This document shows positions 4,913 to 6,167 of a DNA stretch of 6,167 bases, piece by piece. Within the stretch, counting starts at the first letter, position 1; each line of letters opens with the position of its first letter. The notes beneath the pieces are model-generated. The model was not told where the DNA came from and did not search any database. It saw only the letters and a program-made list of their open reading frames with translations. A program made the position numbers and the translations under genes. The DNA is from Chitinophagaceae bacterium UBA1946 (GTDB lineage: Bacteria; Bacteroidota; Bacteroidia; Chitinophagales; Chitinophagaceae), in the NCBI GenBank assembly GCA_002336815.1, contig DDEU01000082.1, positions 6,204 to 12,370 of the forward strand, given 5' to 3'.

Positions 4913-6167
4913 AAAATATGATACACTATCCCACTCACTCCAAAACCAACAAACCAGGCATAATTATACAAGTGATTGACCCATGCTGGAAATGCCGTTG
5001 CAGCAATCACTTTGATCTGCAACAAAAAGCCTGGCACATTCGGAATAATACCCACCAGCAATGCAATGATCGCTGTTGAATTGAATCCATTGGAATAAGT
5101 GTACTCTCCTTCTTCTTTGTATAAATCTACCGCATTCAATTCTTTCTTCCTGATAAAATAATAATCAACGATCATGATGCCACCCACCGGCCCCAGCAGA
5201 CTTGAATAAGCGATGAGCCAGGTAAAAATATAACCATTGGGATCGGCAATTAATTTCCATGGAAAGATCAGGATGCCGATGATACCGGTAATGTATCCTC
5301 CAGTCCTGAAATTGATCCTCTTTGGCGCCAGGTGTGCAAAATCATTTGCCGGGCTTACTATGTTCGCTGCAATGTTGGTAGCCAGTGTTGAAATGATGAT
5401 GCCAATCATTGCAAAGGTCACCATCAGTTTACTATCAAACTTACCCGCCAGTTTTACAATGTCCCATTCTGTTTGTCCGTAAATAATGGCCGTAGATGAA
5501 GTAACGATCACGCCAACAAATGCAAAAAAGGTCATGGCCGGGGGAAGACCGATGACCTGTCCGTTCACCTGTGCTTTCTGCGATTTTGCATATCGGGTAA
5601 AGTCAGGAATGTTTAAAGAAAGCGTTGCCCAAAAACCAACCATGCCGGTGAGGGCAGGAAAAAAATAATTCCAGAATTCGCCACTTGTTGCAAACTTAGA
5701 AGGTTGTTCCAGTATTGGCCCCAAACCATTTGCCGCAACAATTGCCCATGCCAGTAAAGCGAGGGCAGCAACCGGTAAAAAGAAAGCCTTGAACACTAAT
5801 AATTTCCGGATACTGTCAACACCCAGGTAAATAATGAACATGTTCAATGCCCAGAAAATAAAAAAGCAGCCCATGGGCAATGCCTGCGGAAACAATGAAC
5901 TGCTGTCAATTTCAGCCAACGATGGTTTCCATGCTCTTAAAATATTATACAGTGATGCGCCACCGATCCATGTTTGAATGCCAAACCAGCCACAGGCAAC
6001 AATGGCCCTTAACATGGCCGGAATATTAGCGCCTTTGGTACCAAAACTTGCCCTTACAAAAACGGGAAAAGGAATGCCATATTTAGCGCCTGCATGGCCG
6101 TTCAATACCATTGGGATCAGTACAATGCAGTTGCCTAAAAAGATGGTGAGTATTGCCTGCCACCAGT
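4852..6167 (-). CDS. NCS1-family nucleobase:cation symporter (5' end beyond right edge)
   Basis: A membrane importer of nucleobases or related rings; the context suggests uracil, thymine or a dihydropyrimidine/hydantoin-like substrate. The frame stays open to the window edge: upstream of the internal ATG at 6111 it reads WWQAILTIFLGNCIVLIP, a standard NCS1 segment, so that ATG is not the true start. The visible 437 residues lack about 50-60 N-terminal residues including the first membrane helix. Signatures, in visible numbering, are LNGHAGAKYGIPFPV (21-35), GWFGIQTW (59-66) with Trp60 and Gln64 spaced like Trp117 and Gln121 of Mhp1, NIPDFTRY (185-192), TNIAANIVSPANDF (263-276) and DYYFIRKK (334-341). 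About eleven hydrophobic helices are visible. The last 13 residues are encoded by a repeat unit and look non-conserved. Substrate among uracil, cytosine, allantoin and hydantoin cannot be settled from sequence alone. Confidence 0.93.
   Translation of the reverse strand, partial: WWQAILTIFLGNCIVLIPMVLNGHAGAKYGIPFPVFVRASFGTKGANIPAMLRAIVACGWFGIQTWIGGASLYNILRAWKPSLAEIDSSSLFPQALPMGCFFIFWALNMFIIYLGVDSIRKLLVFKAFFLPVAALALLAWAIVAANGLGPILEQPSKFATSGEFWNYFFPALTGMVGFWATLSLNIPDFTRYAKSQKAQVNGQVIGLPPAMTFFAFVGVIVTSSTAIIYGQTEWDIVKLAGKFDSKLMVTFAMIGIIISTLATNIAANIVSPANDFAHLAPKRINFRTGGYITGIIGILIFPWKLIADPNGYIFTWLIAYSSLLGPVGGIMIVDYYFIRKKELNAVDLYKEEGEYTYSNGFNSTAIIALLVGIIPNVPGFLLQIKVIAATAFPAWVNHLYNYAWFVGFGVSGIVYHILMKKTSSVTPVGTEGQTGLK

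Noticed and set aside
6109..6111. ATG at 6111 as the permease start
   Set aside because: The frame continues upstream to the window edge with a conserved NCS1 membrane segment, so the true start is outside the window.

Overview
The window carries an almost complete operon for reductive pyrimidine breakdown, entirely on the minus strand (transcribed from right to left). The translation starts have no Shine-Dalgarno sequence, the gaps between genes are AT-rich, one gene encodes an S23-type four-helix-bundle protein, and the proteins read like Bacteroidota homologues. I therefore infer a member of the Bacteroidota, plausibly a Chitinophagaceae-like environmental bacterium; the family-level guess is an impression, not a proof.

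In order of transcription: a 5'-truncated NCS1-family nucleobase permease (right edge to 4852); a 155-bp gap with three ~57-bp palindromic repeats, the first of which forms the permease C-terminus; dihydropyrimidinase hydA (4696-3317); a 158-bp AT-rich gap with short repeats; a nitrilase-superfamily beta-ureidopropionase (3158-2292); a 112-bp gap; preT, the NADPH/FAD/Fe-S subunit of dihydropyrimidine dehydrogenase (2179-842); a small S23-like four-helix-bundle gene (809-432) flanked by imperfect AT-rich inverted repeats; and the first 135 codons of preA, the FMN pyrimidine-reducing subunit (406 to the left edge). No stretch longer than about 160 bases lacks a gene.

The genes fit one route: import of uracil or thymine (or a related ring compound), reduction to dihydropyrimidine by PreT-PreA, ring opening by HydA to N-carbamoyl-beta-alanine (or the beta-aminoisobutyrate analogue), and hydrolysis to beta-amino acid, CO2 and ammonia. 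All catalytic residues I could check are present. The last step is the nitrilase-type enzyme, as in animals, not the metal-dependent M20-type amidase seen in some bacteria, and visible PreA motifs also resemble the animal enzyme.

I do not see an evidently new multi-gene system. The unexplained features are the tandem palindrome array that appears to grow out of the permease 3' end, and the foreign-looking S23-like gene with inverted-repeat borders sitting between the two subunit genes of one enzyme.
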